Positions 8,287 to 16,504 of a DNA stretch of 52,079 nucleotides are shown here, piece after piece (the stretch's first letter is position 1; each line of letters opens with the position of its first letter). Below the pieces are notes generated by a model. The model did no database searches. It worked only from the letters and a program-made list of their open reading frames with translations, and was not told the origin of the DNA. This DNA comes from Anaerolinea thermophila. GTDB taxonomy: Bacteria > Chloroflexota > Anaerolineae > Anaerolineales > Villigracilaceae. The position numbers and the translations under genes were made by a program. The stretch lies in the NCBI GenBank assembly GCA_020722375.1, contig DYKX01000002.1, positions 1 to 52,079 on the forward strand. Reading direction: 5' to 3'.

Positions 8287-9708
8287 ATGGAAATCGTTAC
8301 TGGAAAAATTCTTAAATTAAACGGCTGGCCCGACGGAAAAATCATCGCCGTCGCCAAGGATGCGGCCGCGCGCCTTCTTGAGTCGGGACTCGACCGCGAC
8401 ACGGTTCTCGCGCGACTTTCCGCCGTGCGCGCGGACCCAGGCAGTTTCCTCGCTGACGAGGTCCTGTCCGATTTGGCGCGTGAATGTCTCCGTGTAAATC
8501 AACCCAGGGAGAAAGAAGTCGCTGACCTGCGAGAGGAAGCGATGTCCTATCCGATTTGGGGGCGCGAAAATATCGACGACCAATCTCTCGCCCAAATGGA
8601 CAACGCCATGCGTCTGCCCATCACCGTGGCGGGCGCGCTCATGCCCGATGCGCACGTGGGCTACGGCCTGCCCATCGGCGGCGTACTCGCCACGGAAAAC
8701 GCCGTCATCCCGTACGCCGTCGGTGTGGACATCGCCTGCCGCATGCGCCTCTCCATCTACGAAGTCTCTCCGCACCTGCTGGGACAAAAACCCGCGCTGT
8801 TCGAAAACGCGCTGTGGAACGAGACCGCCTTCGGCATGGGATCGGAGTGGAAAGGCTCGCGCCGCGCGAGTCATCCCGTGCTGGACGACTCCGCCTGGAG
8901 CGCGACGCGCCTGCTTCAGACCCTGCACGATAACGCCGTCAAACAACTCGGCACCAGCGGCACAGGAAATCACTTCGTGGAATGGGGAACGTTCCGCCTG
9001 CATGAACCACTCTTTGGTCTGCAGCCAGGCGAGTATCTCGCGCTTCTCTCCCACAGTGGATCGCGCTCGGTGGGATTCAAAATCGCCGACCGCTACAGTA
9101 AACTGGCAATGGAGAAGCATCCCCATCTCGATAAGAGCGTGCGCCGCCTCGCCTGGCTCTCGCTGGATTCCGAAGAGGGACAGGAGTATTGGCTCTCGAT
9201 GGAACTCGCGGGCCGCTTCGCTTCGGCCAATCACTACATCATCCATCACCGCGTAGCCGAGGCGGTTGGACTGAAAGAAGCCGCGGTGGTGGAGAACCAT
9301 CACAACTTCGCCTGGCGGGAAAGGCTCCCCGATGGACGCGAAGTCATCGTCCATCGCAAAGGCGCCACGCCAGCAGGCAAGGGAGTGCTGGGAGTCATTC
9401 CTGGGTCAATGGCAGACGCGGGTTATCTGGTCAGGGGGCTTGGGGTGGCGGCGTCGCTCCAGTCGGCCTCACACGGCGCGGGTCGGATGATGAGCCGCAA
9501 GGCCGCGCTGAACTCCATCGCCAAGTCGGCGCGGGACGCGTATCTCAAAGAGCGCGGCGTCACGCTCCTCGGCGGCGGCCTGGACGAATCTCCGCAGGCG
9601 TACAAGCCGATTGACACGATCCTCGCCGCGCAGCACGATTTGGTGGAAGTGGTCGGAAAGTTCTCGCCGCGCATTGTCCGCATGGCGGATGAGGCGGGAG
9701 AGTTTTAA
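8287..9708 (+). CDS. rtcB: RtcB family RNA ligase
   Basis: Predicted 3'-phosphate RNA ligase (tRNA splicing or RNA repair), Mn- and GTP-dependent, 473 residues. RtcB signatures appear in order: GVDIACRM (usually GVDIGCGM; the metal-binding D and C are kept), GTGNHFVEWG, HSGSRSVGF, NHHNFAWRE, HRKGATPAGKG, IPGSMADAGY, and SASHGAGRMMSR, which holds the histidine that is guanylylated. The change of GCGM to ACRM puts it near the second RtcB subgroup rather than the E. coli type (inference). I chose ATG 8287 over an ATG-like start at 8269 because a TATGAT box lies six bases upstream of it. No archease gene is adjacent. Confidence 0.9.
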   Translation: MEIVTGKILKLNGWPDGKIIAVAKDAAARLLESGLDRDTVLARLSAVRADPGSFLADEVLSDLARECLRVNQPREKEVADLREEAMSYPIWGRENIDDQSLAQMDNAMRLPITVAGALMPDAHVGYGLPIGGVLATENAVIPYAVGVDIACRMRLSIYEVSPHLLGQKPALFENALWNETAFGMGSEWKGSRRASHPVLDDSAWSATRLLQTLHDNAVKQLGTSGTGNHFVEWGTFRLHEPLFGLQPGEYLALLSHSGSRSVGFKIADRYSKLAMEKHPHLDKSVRRLAWLSLDSEEGQEYWLSMELAGRFASANHYIIHHRVAEAVGLKEAAVVENHHNFAWRERLPDGREVIVHRKGATPAGKGVLGVIPGSMADAGYLVRGLGVAASLQSASHGAGRMMSRKAALNSIAKSARDAYLKERGVTLLGGGLDESPQAYKPIDTILAAQHDLVEVVGKFSPRIVRMADEAGEF

Positions 9709-9725
9709 CCCCGCTTAAAATACGG

Positions 9726-9812
9726 TACACGGATTACGCGGATGCTTCGCGGACGGATTTCACGGAATTTTTTTAAATTCCGTGAAATCTTTTTGTCCAT
9801 GTAATCCGTGTA
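9726..9812. repeat. long imperfect inverted repeat (CCGTG family)
   Basis: Outer arms TACACGGATTAC / GTAATCCGTGTA (9726-9737, 9801-9812) and inner arms GATTTCACGGAATTT / AAATTCCGTGAAATC (9756-9770, 9775-9789) nest into one long hairpin between two convergent genes. Degenerate relatives lie at 12551, 39598 and 50814. Confidence 0.8.
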
Positions 9813-9824
9813 CGGATTTAGAAA

Positions 9825-10466
9825 TTACACTTCGCGGATATCCCAGATCTTGCTGACGAGCGGACTGAGCGCCTTTTTGACCTGCGCCTGCTCCATGCCG
9901 TTGATCTTGAAGGTGAGGACGCGCGAACTCACATCTTCGCCAACGAACTGGCCAAAGGCAATGAAGTTTCCGCCCGCATCTGCAATAGCCCTGGTGATCT
10001 TGGCCAGTGTGCCTGGCTTGTCTTCGATCAGGGCCGTGACGCGCACACCCTTCTCGCGGGCGCCCATCAACTCGAGGAACATCTTGAACAGGTCGGTCTC
10101 GGTGATGATGCCGACGACGCGCGAACCCTTCACGACGGGCAGGCCGCCGATCTTGTTGTCCGCCATGATGCGGGCCGCCTCCTCGATGGGCGTATCCTCG
10201 GAGACGGTGATCACGTTTTTGGTCATCACTTCCGCGGCGGTCAATTTGCTCAGCAGGTAATGCATCTCCCAAACGCTGAGGGTGGTGGCAGGAGAGGGGG
10301 ACGCGTTCAGCAAGTCCTTTTCAGAGACGATACCGACGAGCTTGCCGCCCTTGATGACGGGCGCGCGGCGGATGTGTTCCTTCTTGAACAGGGCCAGCGC
10401 ATCGTGGATGCTCATTTCAGGCCCAATGATGATGGGCGGACGGGACATTCTTTCGCCAACTAACAT
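9825..10466 (-). CDS. CBS-CBS-ACT domain protein
   Basis: 213 residues: two CBS repeats (about 7-60 and 78-132), then an ACT domain (about 140-205, VRVTALIEDKPGTLAKITRAIADAGG). CBS pairs bind adenine nucleotides and ACT domains bind amino acids, so this is probably a ligand sensor similar to AcuB. No effector or enzyme domain is present, and the target is unknown. The start ATG follows AGGAGGT. A TATAAT on the minus strand (10513-10518) is the likely -10. Confidence 0.85.
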   Translation of the reverse strand: MLVGERMSRPPIIIGPEMSIHDALALFKKEHIRRAPVIKGGKLVGIVSEKDLLNASPSPATTLSVWEMHYLLSKLTAAEVMTKNVITVSEDTPIEEAARIMADNKIGGLPVVKGSRVVGIITETDLFKMFLELMGAREKGVRVTALIEDKPGTLAKITRAIADAGGNFIAFGQFVGEDVSSRVLTFKINGMEQAQVKKALSPLVSKIWDIREV

Positions 10467-10591
10467 TCGTACCTCCTGTTTTTACGCGGATATTCTTAGG
10501 ACAACTTATTAGATTATATACGCACGTCTGATTTCAATCCAGAGGCGGTTTGTCACATTCAGAGAAGGCGGGGGGAACCAAAGCCAATAAA

Positions 10592-10619
10592 AAGCCTCGC
10601 GTCCCACTCCGCGAGGCTT
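10592..10619 (-). terminator. terminator of the M20 peptidase gene
   Basis: 10-bp hairpin AAGCCTCGCG / CGCGAGGCTT with an 8-base loop. It is followed on the minus strand by TTTATT, 12 bases past the peptidase stop. Confidence 0.8.
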
Positions 10620-10631
10620 CTGCCCTCTGCC

Positions 10632-11993
10632 CTACTTTCCCTCCCCAAATTCCCTCACCACCCGCGCCATGTGACGCGCGTGCTTGAGATACAAATCGAG
10701 TCGAATATTCTCATTCGGCGCGTGCGCCTTGGTATCGGGATAACCAAGTCCCGCCGTCGCGACGGGCAGTCCCAGCACATGGACAAATGGATGATTCGGT
10801 CCCGATCCACCCACCAGCGGGACGAGGCTCATCGGCTTTTCGTATACCTCCTCTGCCGCCGCCACGACCAATTGGATGAACGGATGGTCGGGATCGGTAC
10901 GCGCGGGCGCGTCGCCGCCGAGATCGGTGATCTTCACATCAGTGAAGCCGAGACGATCGAGGTGGGCGCGCAGTTTCTTCAGGATGTCGCTCGGGTCCTG
11001 GTCGGGGATGAGGCGGAAGTCCACTTTGGCGGAGGCGCGGGCAGGCAAGACGGTCTTCGAGCCTGGGCCCTGGTAGCCGCTGGTCAACCCGCAGATGGTA
11101 CAGGTCGGCGAGAAGACTTCCTCGATCTTGAGTTCGTCGCCGCCTTTCAAGCCTTTGATGAAATACGGCACGCCGTAACGCGATTTGTATTCCTCGGTCA
11201 CGTCCGCCAACGCGGACATGAGTTCGCGGTCGCGTGCAGAGGGCGGTTTCACGTCATCGTAAAAGCCAGGGATGAGGATGCGCTCGTCCGCGCCCTTCAG
11301 CGTGTTCAACGCCCAGACGAGTCGCCACGCCGCGTTCGGAAAGATGGAACCGCCCAGTCCCGAATGAACGTCCGTCGAGAGCAAATCCACCGAGAGTTCC
11401 ACATACTGGATGCCGCGCAAGCCGAGATATTGCATGGGCGTATCGGTGTGGTCCACGCCGCCGAATTCCCAGATGCACGCGTCCGCTTTGAGCAAGTCGG
11501 TATTCTCATGGATGAATTTCGCCAAATTCACGCTGGCGGTTTCCTCCTCCCCCTCCACGATGAACTTCACATTGCACGGAAGTTCGCCCTCGGCCAGCAG
11601 CGCGTCCAGTGCGAAGAGACGCGCCACGAGATGGCCTTTGTCATCGCTCACGCCGCGTCCGTACATCTTGCCGTCACGGATCTGCGGCTCGAACGGCGGA
11701 GAATCCCACAGTTCCAGCGGCTCGGGCGGCTGCACATCGTAGTGGTTGTAAAAGAGCAAGGTCTTGTCGCTTTTGCCTTTTCGCTCCGCCACCACAACGG
11801 GCGAACCCGCCGTCGGATAAATATTCGCCGTGAAGCCGCGCGCGCGCAGCATCTCTGCCACCAGCGCGGCACACTCGTTCAGCCCGATCTTCTGCGCGGA
11901 GATGCTGGGCTGGGCAACCAGCCGTCCAAGTTCGCGCAGGCTGGCGTCCAGGTTTGAAACGAGGAACGCGTCCACGTTTGAGTAGTCGGTCAT
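10632..11993 (-). CDS. M20 family metallopeptidase (dipeptidase-like)
   Basis: Predicted di-zinc peptidase of the M20/M28 clan, 453 residues. Metal ligands are visible as H84xD86 (FYNHYDVQPP), D117 (GVSDDKG) and the EGEEETAS glutamates, with a late histidine in the GGSGPNHPF region. A dimerisation lid lies in the middle of the protein. It most resembles the cytosolic non-specific dipeptidase / succinyl-diaminopimelate desuccinylase group, so dipeptides are the likely substrates. The start ATG 11991-11993 has an AGGAG site, and the frame's upstream extension overlaps the preceding gene. Eight bases separate it from the VTT gene, so they form an operon. Confidence 0.88.
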   Translation of the reverse strand: MTDYSNVDAFLVSNLDASLRELGRLVAQPSISAQKIGLNECAALVAEMLRARGFTANIYPTAGSPVVVAERKGKSDKTLLFYNHYDVQPPEPLELWDSPPFEPQIRDGKMYGRGVSDDKGHLVARLFALDALLAEGELPCNVKFIVEGEEETASVNLAKFIHENTDLLKADACIWEFGGVDHTDTPMQYLGLRGIQYVELSVDLLSTDVHSGLGGSIFPNAAWRLVWALNTLKGADERILIPGFYDDVKPPSARDRELMSALADVTEEYKSRYGVPYFIKGLKGGDELKIEEVFSPTCTICGLTSGYQGPGSKTVLPARASAKVDFRLIPDQDPSDILKKLRAHLDRLGFTDVKITDLGGDAPARTDPDHPFIQLVVAAAEEVYEKPMSLVPLVGGSGPNHPFVHVLGLPVATAGLGYPDTKAHAPNENIRLDLYLKHARHMARVVREFGEGK

Positions 11994-12001
11994 ATCGTCT
12001 C

Positions 12002-12541
12002 CTATCGAAATAAGAGCGGAATCGACGCTGATCCCGCGAAAGCAAACGTCGCCATTTTGATGGTCTGTCCGATCCAGCAAAAGATCAAAAATTTCCAGAC
12101 GGGCATTTTGGACGCGCCCGCCGCGACGCCTGCCAGATCGAAGAACGGATTCGGGATCGCGGCCAGCGCGAGCACCGCCCATCCGCCCCATTTCTGGACC
12201 CAGGGCTGGACGCGCGCGTACGCGGCCGTATTCTCCACCACGGCCTGTCCGCCGAAGCCCGCGAGGTAGCCGCTCAACTCGCCGAGCGCGCCGCCCGCGC
12301 CCGCCGCCAGCGCCACGCCCAGCGGATGGAACACGCTCCCCATCGCGAACACGATTGCGATCCCTGGCGCGGGAAGAAGAACTGTGGCATTCGACAGCAA
12401 CGCGATGAGGAAGATGCCAGGGTAGCCGTAGGCCGCGAACTCGTCCACGCGCTCACGGATGGAGAATACGTACGCGCTGATGCCAATGACCGCCAGCACC
12501 GCGAGGATTCGCAGGATGGTCGTCCGCGTTTTTGGGTTCAT
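12002..12541 (-). CDS. VTT-domain membrane protein (TVP38/DedA-like)
   Basis: 179 residues with an N-terminal transmembrane helix (10-30) and about four more. The sequence carries the family's LLPAPGIAIVFAMG re-entrant block and GELSGYLAGFGG. VTT proteins are thought to act as lipid flippases or ion-linked membrane proteins; the exact role here is unknown. The gene is first in a two-gene operon with the M20 peptidase. Its ATG is preceded by repeat DNA and has no clear ribosome site, so the start is less sure than the reading frame. Confidence 0.8.
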   Translation of the reverse strand: MNPKTRTTILRILAVLAVIGISAYVFSIRERVDEFAAYGYPGIFLIALLSNATVLLPAPGIAIVFAMGSVFHPLGVALAAGAGGALGELSGYLAGFGGQAVVENTAAYARVQPWVQKWGGWAVLALAAIPNPFFDLAGVAAGASKMPVWKFLIFCWIGQTIKMATFAFAGSASIPLLFR

Positions 12542-12550
12542 TCGATGCAG

Positions 12551-12638
12551 TACACGGATCTCACGGATGGGATGGATTTACAAGGAAGTTTAAAAAAGGA
12601 AATCCGTGTGACGCTGTAAAATCCGCGTAATCCGTGTA
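12551..12638. repeat. degenerate inverted repeat (CCGTG family)
   Basis: TACACGGAT (from 12551) pairs with ATCCGTGTA (to 12638), with further CACGGAT / ATCCGTGT units inside. It fills the gap between the VTT and cyclophilin genes and is related to the element at 9726. Confidence 0.7.
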
Positions 12639-12646
12639 CAAAAGAT

Positions 12647-13156
12647 TCAACTCTCAACAATTTCAACGCTGAGAATTTTCACACCAGGATATTCAGGTGA
12701 CTGCGGGTTGCGCGGCTTGATCGCCATCAACACGTCCAGGCCTTCGACAACCTGCCCGAAGACGCTGTGACGACCATCCAGGTGCGGCGTCGGGACGTGC
12801 GTGATGAAGAACTGTGAACCGTTGGTGTTCGGTCCCGCGTTCGCCATCGAGAGCACACCCGGCTTGTCGTGCTTCAGCGAGGGATGGAATTCATCCTCGA
12901 AACGGTAGCCGGGTCCACCTGAGCCAATTCCCGTCGGGTCGCCGCCCTGCGCCATGAAATTGGCGATGACACGGTGGAAGATGACGCCCTCGTAAAATCC
13001 CTGACGTGCGAGGAACACAAAGTTATTGACCGTTTTCGGGGTCTTGTCCGCGAACAACTCAATGACCATCGTGCCGACATCCGTTTTCATGTGGGCGGTG
13101 TATTTCTTCTTCGGGTCAATTTCCATTTCGGGCGGTTTATTCCATTGCTTTTTCAT
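12647..13156 (-). CDS. peptidyl-prolyl cis-trans isomerase, cyclophilin type
   Basis: Folding helper of 169 residues. Cyclophilin core motifs are complete: [34 protein letters not shown] holds the catalytic R and F residues, then [17 protein letters not shown] and [17 protein letters not shown]. It has no signal peptide, so it is cytosolic. The ATG at 13154-13156 follows AAGGAG. An upstream in-frame extension is translated repeat DNA and is excluded. Confidence 0.93.
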   Translation of the reverse strand: MKKQWNKPPEMEIDPKKKYTAHMKTDVGTMVIELFADKTPKTVNNFVFLARQGFYEGVIFHRVIANFMAQGGDPTGIGSGGPGYRFEDEFHPSLKHDKPGVLSMANAGPNTNGSQFFITHVPTPHLDGRHSVFGQVVEGLDVLMAIKPRNPQSPEYPGVKILSVEIVES

Positions 13157-13182
13157 TTGGGGGCTCCTTGGGAGTGATGATA

Positions 13183-13270
13183 ACGTACACAGGTAAATGG
13201 GTAGACAGGTACACAGGTAAACAGGTAAACACATACACACGGAATACGCAATACGCAGTACAAACTACGA
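13183..13270. repeat. GTAC/ACACGGAATACGC repeat, copy A
   Basis: Iterated GTACACAGGTAAA-like units followed by ACACACGGAATACGC and ACGCAGTAC. The same blocks occur in reverse orientation at 30,691-30,775 and in part at 31,897 and 32,749. No coding potential. Confidence 0.7.
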
Positions 13271-13280
13271 GGCCATGCGA

Positions 13281-13907
13281 CTATCCGACCAACAGCGCCT
13301 CGATGCGCGCCGCCACCATATCCAACGCGGCCACGTTCATCCCTCCTTCAGGGATAATCACGTCCGCATAGCGCTTGGACGGTTCCACAAACTCCAGGTG
13401 CATCGGGCGGACAGTGTTGAGATACTGCTTCACCACCATCTCCACGGTTCGTCCGCGCTCGGCGATGTCCCGCTGAATGCGGCGGATGAGGCGGATGTCC
13501 GAGTCGGTGTCCACGAAAATTTTCACGTCGCAGATATCGCGCAACGCGGGTTCCACAAAGATGAGAATCCCCTCTACGAGAATCACGCCGCGCGGCTGGA
13601 CAGTGAACGTCCGATCCGTGCGGCTGTGATGCGCAAAGTCATAGATGGGGACTTCGACGGATTGTCCGCTCTTGAGTTGTTCGATGTGCTTGATGAGCAA
13701 TTCTGTTTCGAGCGAGTTGGGGTGGTCAAAGTTGACCTCCGCGCGCTGGGCGGGCGGCAGTCCGCTCAAATCTTTGTAGTACGCATCGTGTTGAAGAAAG
13801 GCAATTCGAGAAGGGCCGACGCGCTGCAAAATCTCCTGCGCGACGGTCGTTTTGCCCGAACCCGATCCGCCCGCGATGCCGATGACGAGTGGCGTGGAAT
13901 GAGTCAT
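13281..13907 (-). CDS. udk: uridine kinase
   Basis: Phosphorylates uridine and cytidine to UMP and CMP with ATP or GTP (pyrimidine salvage). 208 residues, the usual length. The P-loop GIAGGSGSGKTT lies at about 9-20, followed by QHDAYYKDL and NFDHPNSLETELL, the nucleoside-binding DHP motif. Then comes YDFAHHSRT. I use ATG 13905-13907. A TATAAT lies six bases before it, and no ribosome site is present, so the message is probably leaderless. A longer in-frame start at 14,009 would overlap the upstream gene and hairpin. Confidence 0.93.
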   Translation of the reverse strand: MTHSTPLVIGIAGGSGSGKTTVAQEILQRVGPSRIAFLQHDAYYKDLSGLPPAQRAEVNFDHPNSLETELLIKHIEQLKSGQSVEVPIYDFAHHSRTDRTFTVQPRGVILVEGILIFVEPALRDICDVKIFVDTDSDIRLIRRIQRDIAERGRTVEMVVKQYLNTVRPMHLEFVEPSKRYADVIIPEGGMNVAALDMVAARIEALLVG

Positions 13908-13913
13908 GCCCCG

Positions 13914-13919
13914 ATTATA
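13914..13919 (-). promoter_or_regulatory. -10 element, leaderless udk
   Basis: Perfect TATAAT on the minus strand, six bases from the udk ATG. The -35 is not clear. Confidence 0.65.
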
Positions 13920-13940
13920 CCCGCCTGAAATAAGGAAACC

Positions 13941-13978
13941 AGAACCCCCGTTTTTTTTTGGAAGAAAACGGGGGTTCT
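13941..13978. terminator. strong hairpin, probable terminator
   Basis: Perfect 14-bp arms AGAACCCCCGTTTT / AAAACGGGGGTTCT (13941-13954, 13965-13978). It lies just past the stop of the DUF2892 gene and before the udk promoter. The minus strand lacks a T-run after the stem, so it may be a repeat or roadblock rather than a classical terminator. Confidence 0.55.
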
Positions 13979-13981
13979 GAA

Positions 13982-14212
13982 TTAGGAATGGCTCATGCGC
14001 TCGCGCCACCAGCCTGTGATCGCCCGCCAGATCGGACAGCGGTCATACACACCCAGGAACGCCAGCAACGCACCCAGCACGATCAACAACCAGTTTCCGC
14101 CGCTGATGCCCACCACCGCGAGGGCCGTCCCCGCGCCGAGGCGGAAGATGCGATCCAGTGGTCGAAGCGAAATTTGCACAGACGACTGTCCAGTTGCCAG
14201 CGCTTCGAACAT
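13982..14212 (-). CDS. small membrane protein, DUF2892-like
   Basis: 76 residues with two closely spaced transmembrane helices, a conserved RPLDRIFRLGAG start and CPIWRAITG end. This matches the DUF2892 / YgaP membrane-domain pattern (DRIIRxxxG...CPLYxxxG). The cysteine near the C-terminus is conserved in that family. The function is unknown; some members are fused to rhodanese domains. The start is uncertain. A TTG at 14,275 would add 21 residues but lies in the T-run of the upstream terminator. Confidence 0.65.
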   Translation of the reverse strand: MFEALATGQSSVQISLRPLDRIFRLGAGTALAVVGISGGNWLLIVLGALLAFLGVYDRCPIWRAITGWWRERMSHS

Positions 14213-14273
14213 GGCACGGAAATTCTCGCGGCTTTGCGTGCCTGTAAACCTGCCAACTCCAAAAACTTGTGAC

Positions 14274-14306
14274 AAAAAACCGCCTCATCCCGACGGAGGA
14301 GGCGGT
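14274..14306 (-). terminator. terminator of the degV gene
   Basis: 8-bp hairpin ACCGCCTC / GAGGCGGT with a 12-base loop and six T on the minus strand, 18 bases past the degV stop. Confidence 0.8.
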
Positions 14307-14323
14307 CTCGTCTCGACAGGCGT

Positions 14324-15178
14324 TTACATCCCGTACATGTACGCCAGCCCGACCGTCCCCGGCCCGGCGTGGTTCCCAATCACCGGACTGACTTCCGTGA
14401 AAATGCTTTCCGTGGCGTTCAACTCTTTCGCGGCGCGGTCCAGAAGCGAGCGCGCTTCGTCTGGCGCGTTGGCATGTAAGGAGGCGATTCGGATGGGAGA
14501 TTGTCCCTTTGTCTTCTCGGCGACCAGTTCGAGCACGCGATCGAGCGCCTTGCCCTTCGTGCGGATGCGTTCGATGGCTTCCACGCGTCCGTCAATGACG
14601 GCCAGGACCGGCTTCATATTCAATGCCGTACCGATGAAACGCGTTGCGCCGCCGATGCGTCCGCCGCGATGCAGGAATTCCAGCGTCTCCACCGCGAAGT
14701 AGACGCCGGTGTGGTCGCGCGCTTTTTCAGCAACGGCTTTGGCGTCTGCTGCGCTGGCGCCATCGGCAACTGCGCGGGCCGCGGCCAATACCTGAAACCC
14801 CATCGCCATGGCGGTGGACTGACTGTCCACGATGTGGACTTTATCCTGTCCCTTGCTGAGCGCCTCCCGTCCCTGAATGGCCGATTGAATGGTCCCGGAA
14901 AGTTTCGAAGAGATGAAAACGCCAAGGACGTCGAATCCCTTGTCGAGCAGTCCCTCGAAGATGTTTTGCATGGTCACGATCGGCACCTGCGAGGTGGTCG
15001 GCATCACTTTGGCGGTCTTGATGCGGGCGTAGAATTCCTGCGGCTGGATATCCACGCCGTCGTTCAGGTTTTCCTCCTCCCAAATGAGCACCAGCGGGGC
15101 AACAGTGATATTGTACTGGTCAATGAATTCCCTGGGAATCCAGGCGGTGCTGTCGGTTACAATCGCGGTCTTGGACAT
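14324..15178 (-). CDS. DegV family fatty-acid-binding protein
   Basis: 284 residues, full family length. DegV/FakB proteins hold a fatty acid for the FakA kinase. Signatures seen: IVTDSTAWIP at the N-terminus, TTSQVP near residue 81, FISSKLSGTIQSA and DSQSTAMAMGF. No fakA partner is in the window. The ATG follows GGGAGGAA. It has its own terminator and stands alone, divergent from the mre operon. Confidence 0.9.
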   Translation of the reverse strand: MSKTAIVTDSTAWIPREFIDQYNITVAPLVLIWEEENLNDGVDIQPQEFYARIKTAKVMPTTSQVPIVTMQNIFEGLLDKGFDVLGVFISSKLSGTIQSAIQGREALSKGQDKVHIVDSQSTAMAMGFQVLAAARAVADGASAADAKAVAEKARDHTGVYFAVETLEFLHRGGRIGGATRFIGTALNMKPVLAVIDGRVEAIERIRTKGKALDRVLELVAEKTKGQSPIRIASLHANAPDEARSLLDRAAKELNATESIFTEVSPVIGNHAGPGTVGLAYMYGM

Positions 15179-15274
15179 GGGTTCCTCCCGAATGAAAAGG
15201 TTGAAGAAGTTCTTGAAATAGTAACCCCAATCTGACCGAAATCGTTACGCAAATTCCATTAAAAAACCTCATGG

Positions 15275-15280
15275 TATAAT
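15275..15280 (+). promoter_or_regulatory. -10 element of the mre operon
   Basis: TATAAT on the plus strand. A start site about 7 bases on would fall on the left end of the inverted-repeat element at 15286. The -35 is weak. Confidence 0.5.
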
Positions 15281-15285
15281 ACTAA

Positions 15286-15374
15286 GAACCTATCCGAAAA
15301 AACCTCGGAGCGCGGACTTGAGTCCGCCCGGCCAGGCAGACTGGAAGTCTGCAATCCGATATTCGGATAGGCTC
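15286..15374. repeat. three-way-junction inverted repeat in the mreB leader
   Basis: Ends pair over 12 of 13 positions (15286-15298 with 15362-15374). Inside are two similar hairpins: GCGGACT/AGTCCGC (15312-15327) and GCAGACT/AGTCTGC (15336-15352). As RNA this folds into a three-way junction. It could be a miniature repeat element or a regulatory leader. Confidence 0.8.
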
Positions 15375-15416
15375 TAAACCAGCAAGTTCACGCAGACTTT
15401 CACTGAGGAGCCCACT

Positions 15417-16487
15417 TTGGCCTTCAACCCATTAAACTGGCTTTTAGGCCTTTTCTCTCTCGACATTGCCATTGACTTGGGCACCGCGAACACCCTGGTG
15501 CATGTCCGAGGCAAGGGGATCGTAATCAATGAGCCGTCCTGGGTGACGATTGATAAACGCCTTCGACAGCCACTTGCGATCGGCTTGGAAGCAAAAGAGA
15601 TGGCAGGACGCACCCCCACAAACGTGGTGGCGGTCCGCCCGTTGCGAGACGGCGTCATCTCGGAATTCGATGTGACCCAAAGCATGTTGGAATACTTCAT
15701 CGGCAAGGTCCACGAGCAAAGCGTGGTCCCATTGCCGCGCCCGCGCGTGGTGGTGGGCATCCCCACTGGCGTGACCGAAGTGGAAAAACGCGCCGTCTAC
15801 GACGCGGTCATGGCGGCGGGAGCGAGACAGGCCTTCCTGATCGAAGAGCCGATCGCGGCCGCCCTCGGGGCGGGTCTGCCCATCGGCGAGATTCGCGGCT
15901 CGATGGTGGTGGACATCGGCGGCGGGACGACCGAAGTGGCGGTCATGTCCATGAGCGGCGTGGTCGTCTCCAGGTCCCTGCGCGTGGCGGGCGACGAGAT
16001 GGATCAGGATATCGTCCAGTACCTGCGCAACAAGTACAACCTGTTGATCGGTGAAGGGGTCGCCGAGCAGCTCAAATGGAACATCGGCTCGGCCTATCCC
16101 CTGCCCGCCGAAAAGACCGCCGAGGTGCGCGGGCGCAATCTCGTCACTGGCCTGCCAGAGACCATCCAGGTCTCCTCCGTGGAAATGCGCGAGGCGCTGG
16201 CCGTCTCGGTGCAGGTGATCGTGGATACGGTGCGCGACGCGCTGGACGAGATCCCCCCTGAGATTGTCGCTGATCTGATGGATGTAGGCATCTGCCTCGC
16301 AGGCGGCGGTGCGCTCCTGCAGGGATTGGCCGAACGCCTTTCAGACGAATTAAAACTGCGCGTTTGGGTGGCGGAAGATCCGCTCACCTGCGTGGCGCGC
16401 GGCGCTGGTATGATCTTCGAAGATTTTGAAAACCTGAGTCGGTATCTGGTCGGGCTGGAACGCGGCAGCACACGCCACAGCGCGTAA
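15417..16487 (+). CDS. mreB: rod-shape protein MreB
   Basis: Actin-like ATPase that guides cell wall synthesis under the membrane. 356 residues. Phosphate loop 1 DLGTANT is at 20-26, phosphate loop 2 is VVDIGGGTTEVAV, and the adenosine site is CLAGGGALLQGL. The first 14 residues are amphipathic, as in membrane-binding MreBs. The start is a TTG (15417-15419) six bases after GAGGAG. First gene of a run mreB-mreC-mreD-mrdA, whose leader carries the inverted-repeat structure at 15286-15374. Confidence 0.95.
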   Translation: MAFNPLNWLLGLFSLDIAIDLGTANTLVHVRGKGIVINEPSWVTIDKRLRQPLAIGLEAKEMAGRTPTNVVAVRPLRDGVISEFDVTQSMLEYFIGKVHEQSVVPLPRPRVVVGIPTGVTEVEKRAVYDAVMAAGARQAFLIEEPIAAALGAGLPIGEIRGSMVVDIGGGTTEVAVMSMSGVVVSRSLRVAGDEMDQDIVQYLRNKYNLLIGEGVAEQLKWNIGSAYPLPAEKTAEVRGRNLVTGLPETIQVSSVEMREALAVSVQVIVDTVRDALDEIPPEIVADLMDVGICLAGGGALLQGLAERLSDELKLRVWVAEDPLTCVARGAGMIFEDFENLSRYLVGLERGSTRHSA

Positions 16488-16504
16488 CTGCCCGCCAATC
16501 AAAA

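Noticed and set aside
10671-11957. 428-codon open frame on the plus strand
   Set aside because: Antisense to the M20 peptidase, whose metal ligands are clear.
13183-13262. Possible CRISPR-like or tandem array (GTACACAGGTAAA units)
   Set aside because: Units are short and irregular without equal spacers, and no cas gene is near.
15286-15374. Element read as a known riboswitch
   Set aside because: The pairing gives a three-way junction, but I could not match any conserved ligand-binding core.
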